From Lactobacillales bacterium (GTDB lineage Bacteria > Bacillota > Bacilli > Lactobacillales > Streptococcaceae), in contig JAIRNX010000157.1 of NCBI GenBank assembly GCA_031257815.1, positions 1 through 18,714 on the forward strand: DNA of 18,714 nucleotides, given 5' to 3'. This document shows positions 15,950-18,714 of the stretch, one piece after another. The position numbers and the translations under genes were made by a program. The stretch's first letter is position 1. Every line of letters starts with the position of its first letter. The notes beneath the pieces were generated by a model. The model made no database searches. It had not been told where the DNA came from and saw only the letters and a list, made by a program, of their open reading frames with translations.

Positions 15950-16444
15950 ATGGATATTGCTATTAATGATAAAACAGGGCAAATGACGCTAGCAGAGCTT
16001 AAACAAATAGAAGATTTATTGAATTTTGCAGCTGGCTACTTAGATGTTTCAGTTGATTCTGAGATGTCTGTAACTTTTATGGATAATGTAGATATCCAAA
16101 CGATAAATCGCAATTATCGTGGTAAAGATGCCCCGACAGATGTGATTAGCTTTGGTCTGGAAGAAAAAGGAAAAGGAGAGCTGCCGATTTTCTTAGATGA
16201 AGAAATGGAGGATCTTCCGCGTAATCTTGGCGATATTATGATCTCGATTGAAAAAGCAAAAGAGCAAGCTAAAGCATATGGTCATTCTTATAAGAGAGAG
16301 TTAGGTTTTCTGGCCATACATGGCTTTCTTCATATCAATGGATATGATCATCAAACTTCTGAAGAAGAGAAAGAAATGTCTAAATTGCAAAAGGAGATTT
16401 TGGATGCTTATGGACTTAAACGAGAACAAAGTAAAGAAATATAA
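15950..16444 (+). CDS. ybeY: Endoribonuclease YbeY / rRNA maturation factor
   Basis: A 164-residue zinc-dependent endoribonuclease for 16S rRNA 3' end maturation and ribosome quality control. The zinc motif HGFLHINGYDH (three histidines, near residue 124-134) is complete. The conserved NRNYRGKDAPTDVISF block lies near 52-67, followed by LGDIMIS. The ATG directly follows the stop codon of the phoH remnant, so translation may be coupled or may use AAAGGTGGA in the end of that remnant as its binding site. The dgkA start lies inside its 3' end (41-base overlap), indicating one operon. Confidence 0.95.
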   Translation: MDIAINDKTGQMTLAELKQIEDLLNFAAGYLDVSVDSEMSVTFMDNVDIQTINRNYRGKDAPTDVISFGLEEKGKGELPIFLDEEMEDLPRNLGDIMISIEKAKEQAKAYGHSYKRELGFLAIHGFLHINGYDHQTSEEEKEMSKLQKEILDAYGLKREQSKEI

Positions 16445-16808
16445 AAATGAAAGTTTTATTGGTTCCTTTGAATTTGCGATAACAGGAATTAAAACTTCAA
16501 TTGATGAAGAACGAAATATGCGAAAACACGCATTATTAGCAATTTTTGCCATTGTTTTAGGTTTTATTTTTCATCTTTCTGTAAATGAGTGGCTATGGAT
16601 TTTATTAGCGATTTTTTTGGTTATTGTAACAGAGGTTCTAAACTCTGTGATAGAAAATGTTGTTGATTTAGTTACGGGTTATCATTATCACTCCTTGGCG
16701 AAAAAGGCTAAAGATATGTCAGCTGGAGCAGTGCTATTGATGGTTCTTTTTGCGGTACTTGTAGGAATGATTATTTTTTTGCCGAAAATAATAGAACTGT
16801 TTACTTGA
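16404..16808 (+). CDS. dgkA: Diacylglycerol / undecaprenol kinase
   Basis: A 134-residue integral membrane kinase of the DgkA family. In Gram-positive bacteria the main substrate is usually undecaprenol, although diacylglycerol from lipoteichoic acid synthesis is also recycled by relatives. Three membrane helices (about 39-58, 62-80 and 109-129) and the signature [15 protein letters not shown] followed by [13 protein letters not shown] are present. The open frame extends far into ybeY, but AAGGAG at 16391-16396 stands seven bases before the ATG at 16404. The ATG at 16410 is an alternative. It overlaps ybeY and is followed 13 bases later by era, the classic ybeY-dgkA-era order. Confidence 0.93.
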   Translation: MLMDLNENKVKKYKNESFIGSFEFAITGIKTSIDEERNMRKHALLAIFAIVLGFIFHLSVNEWLWILLAIFLVIVTEVLNSVIENVVDLVTGYHYHSLAKKAKDMSAGAVLLMVLFAVLVGMIIFLPKIIELFT

Positions 16809-16821
16809 AAGGAATTTAAAA

Positions 16822-17715
16822 GTGAGTGAATACAAATCAGGTTTTGTAGCTATTTTAGGGCGTCCCAATGTGGGGAAATCAACTTTATTAAATCGCTTGG
16901 TGGGACAAAAAGTGGCAATTATGAGCGAAAAAGCGCAGACAACGCGTAATAAAATCCAAGGCGTTTTAACAATGAAAGACGCGCAAATTGTTTTGATTGA
17001 TACCCCAGGAATTCATAAGCCCAAAACATCATTAGGAGATTTTATGGTGCAAGCTGCATACTCGGCGTTAAAAGAAGTTGAGGCAGTATTTTTTATGGTT
17101 TCTGCTAATCAAAAACACGGTAAGGGAGAGGATTTAATTATTGAGCGTTTACGCAAAGTTAAAGCGCCTATTTTTTTGGTTGTAAATAAAATCGATACTG
17201 TTCATCCAAATGAGCTACTAACGTTTATTGATGATTATAGACAGCAAATGAATTTTACCGAAATTGTTCCGATTTCAGCAACCAATGGCAATAATATTGA
17301 ACAGTTAATGAAATTGTTAGTCGCTAAATTACAGGCAGGCCCACAATATTTCCCCGAAAATATGGTTACAGACCGTCCAGAATACTTTGTTGTAGCTGAG
17401 TTGATTCGAGAAAAAGTGTTGTTGTTAACAAGAGACGAAGTCCCGCATGCTGTTGCGGTTGACGTTAAACTGATGCGGCGTGTTAATGAGGGGGAGAAAT
17501 TTCAAGTTAAAGCAAATATCATTGTGGAAAGAGATAGTCAAAAAGGAATTATTATCGGCAAAAATGGCGTGATGTTAAAAAAGATAGGTTCACTTGCCAG
17601 ACGTGATATCGAACACTTATTAGGCGAGAAAATCTATTTACAGCTATGGGTTAAAGTTCAAAAAAAATGGCGTGATAAACAAACTTTTTTAAAAGATTAT
17701 GGATATCAAAATTAA
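16822..17715 (+). CDS. era: GTPase Era
   Basis: An essential GTPase that binds the 3' end of 16S rRNA and assists 30S assembly. The 297 residues are normal in length. The G domain has GRPNVGKS near residue 13, DTPGIHKP near 60 and NKID near 124. The C-terminal KH domain has the GXXG-type loop [11 protein letters not shown] near 238. The start is GTG with GAAAGGA before it. In many Firmicutes recO and glyQS follow era; here divIVA follows, so the locus has been rearranged. Confidence 0.97.
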   Translation: MSEYKSGFVAILGRPNVGKSTLLNRLVGQKVAIMSEKAQTTRNKIQGVLTMKDAQIVLIDTPGIHKPKTSLGDFMVQAAYSALKEVEAVFFMVSANQKHGKGEDLIIERLRKVKAPIFLVVNKIDTVHPNELLTFIDDYRQQMNFTEIVPISATNGNNIEQLMKLLVAKLQAGPQYFPENMVTDRPEYFVVAELIREKVLLLTRDEVPHAVAVDVKLMRRVNEGEKFQVKANIIVERDSQKGIIIGKNGVMLKKIGSLARRDIEHLLGEKIYLQLWVKVQKKWRDKQTFLKDYGYQN

Positions 17716-17783
17716 TTTTCAACTAAAACATGTTAAGTTCAGCAATATTTTTATGGACATTTTTTAGTTAAGATAATTCAAAT

Positions 17784-17813
17784 TTGGCTAATTCAAAGAC
17801 AAATGTGTATAAT
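17784..17813 (+). promoter_or_regulatory. divIVA promoter
   Basis: TTGGCT (17784-17789) and a perfect TATAAT (17808-17813) are 18 bases apart, about 57 bases before the divIVA start. This suggests that divIVA is transcribed separately from era. Confidence 0.55.
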
Positions 17814-17870
17814 GTGTGCAGTGATGCGTTCAAAATAATTGATATTAACAAGTATACGAGGGGTGTAAGA

Positions 17871-18560
17871 ATGGCATTATCACCACTAGATATTCAAAAT
17901 AAAAATTTTGGCACAAAAATGCGTGGCTATAATCAAGATGAGGTCGATGATTTTTTAGATCAAGTTATGCATGATTATGAATTATTAAATCAAAAAAATC
18001 GGGAACTAGAAAAAAGTCTAAAGCATTCTAAAGAGAAGTTAGAATACTTCAATGAACTAAAAGAAGCATTAAATCAATCCATTATCGTTGCTCAGGATAC
18101 AGCAGATAAAGTAAAAGCCACAGCTAGCAACGAAGCAGATGTGATTGTTAAATCAGCAGAACAAAAAGCACTTGACCAAGTGATAAATGCACAAGCTAAA
18201 GCAAAACAAATAGTTGAGGAAGCAACACAAAAAGCAGAAGAAGTTCTTTCACAAGCTACGGAAGATGCTAATAAGCTAAGAATCGATACCGATGAACTGA
18301 AAAAAGAAACGCGTTCTTTTCATCAGCGCTTAACATTGATGCTTAAGTCTCAGCTGCAAACGGTTAAATCAAAAGAGTGGGATGAATTATTAATGCCAAT
18401 AACTACGGCTTTACCTTCTAGCAATGAACTGTTAAAAGATATTTTGCAAAATAGTAGTGTTGATGATGATCTTTTAGAGTTTGAAAATGACTTAGAAGAA
18501 ATATCTGAAATGGACAATTTGGCAAATGAAGACGTATTAGAACCTGTTAACGATCTCTAG
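17871..18560 (+). CDS. divIVA: DivIVA cell division / polar organizing protein, tail encoded by repeat
   Basis: A 229-residue coiled-coil protein that senses membrane curvature at poles and septa and recruits partners. The lipid-binding N-terminus SPLDIQNKNFGTKMRGYNQDEVDDFLD is typical. A long coiled coil (about 30-170) rich in Ala, Glu and Lys follows, then an acidic C-terminus. The frame opens at 17784, but the ATG at 17871 follows GAGGGG and gives the family start. The last residues LEPVNDL and the stop are encoded by the TTA target plus the left end of a repeat (18540-18557, stop 18558-18560). The original C-terminus has thus probably been replaced. Confidence 0.93.
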   Translation: MALSPLDIQNKNFGTKMRGYNQDEVDDFLDQVMHDYELLNQKNRELEKSLKHSKEKLEYFNELKEALNQSIIVAQDTADKVKATASNEADVIVKSAEQKALDQVINAQAKAKQIVEEATQKAEEVLSQATEDANKLRIDTDELKKETRSFHQRLTLMLKSQLQTVKSKEWDELLMPITTALPSSNELLKDILQNSSVDDDLLEFENDLEEISEMDNLANEDVLEPVNDL

Positions 18561-18714
18561 TGAAATGAATTACGTTTATCAAATTGTAATCAAGCAAAGC
18601 TTGAAACAATTTGTAAACCTGCCAGGTTTTTTGAGCTATTTTTTCACAATTTGAGGCTGAAAGCACGGCTTTCAGGTTTCGAATAAAGGAAAACGACTAT
18701 AGGAAGTTTTCTGT
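18540..18714. repeat. MITE-like repeat, composite copy running off the window
   Basis: The left end GAACCTGTTAACGATCTC (18540-18557) follows a TTA. The interior is mosaic. 18551-18570 and 18631-18656 match, inverted, the adjoining right part of the 10042-10201 copy. The block between them (18573-18632, with AACCTGCCAGGTT) matches, inverted, the core of the 10205-10334 copy. No right end is seen before the window ends, so the element is longer than 175 bases. It forms the 3' end of divIVA. Confidence 0.75.

Noticed and set aside
17716..17783. Terminator after era
   Set aside because: AACTAAAA and TTTTAGTT can pair, but the loop is over 30 bases and the stem is almost entirely A-T, so I do not call it.

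Overview
The window is ordinary low-GC Firmicute chromosome, most likely from a lactic acid bacterium (Lactobacillales; Lactobacillaceae is my best guess, not provable here). The support is AT-rich DNA, strong AGGAGG-type ribosome binding sites, GTG and TTG starts, a long-form hibernation factor, a Gram-positive LtaS-type lipoteichoic acid synthase, ClpB, DivIVA and a ybeY-dgkA-era block. I found no new multi-gene system such as a defence island, biosynthetic cluster or CRISPR array. The unusual content is a family of small palindromic repeats that has spread between genes, plus several decayed genes.

Layout. Positions 1-391 hold two nested IS5-type insertion sequence pieces: the left end of one copy running off the window edge, and the frameshifted 3' end of another. 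Positions 480-4631 form a plus-strand housekeeping block: thioredoxin-like protein, glyA, a UPF0340 (YwlG) protein, trpS and a long hpf. Positions 4846-9968 form a minus-strand block, read from right to left: clpB, a small membrane ORF with no clear start, a cation diffusion facilitator and purM. Positions 9969-10356 are an intergenic region filled by two head-to-tail repeats, followed by the plus-strand gene for the PPDK regulatory protein. On the minus strand, ltaS and glmS form a tight pair (15440-11420) that converges on the PPDK regulator gene, with another repeat between them. Positions 15703-18560 hold a phoH remnant (internal deletion plus frameshifts), ybeY, dgkA, era and divIVA, all on the plus strand.

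The repeat family has terminal inverted repeats close to GAGCCTGTTAACGATCTC, usually flanked by TTA or TAA, which fits a 3-bp TNA target duplication. I place copies at 480-522, 4721-4739 (half), 10042-10201, 10205-10334, 11241-11408, 15487 onward (degenerate half) and 18540 to beyond the window end, with a doubtful relic at 2279-2297. The copies share interior modules in different arrangements. They touch gene function in at least two places. One arm supplies a -35 hexamer at 17-bp spacing from the thioredoxin gene's TATAAT. Another copy encodes the last residues and stop codon of DivIVA. With no transposase of its own, the family looks like a MITE-type nonautonomous element, perhaps moved by an IS5-family transposase.

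Functionally the genes are mostly core ones: one-carbon and purine metabolism (glyA, purM), translation and ribosome maturation (trpS, hpf, ybeY, era), stress (clpB, thioredoxin), and envelope and division (ltaS, glmS, dgkA, divIVA). The ltaS-glmS and dgkA genes link amino-sugar, lipid recycling and lipoteichoic acid supply.
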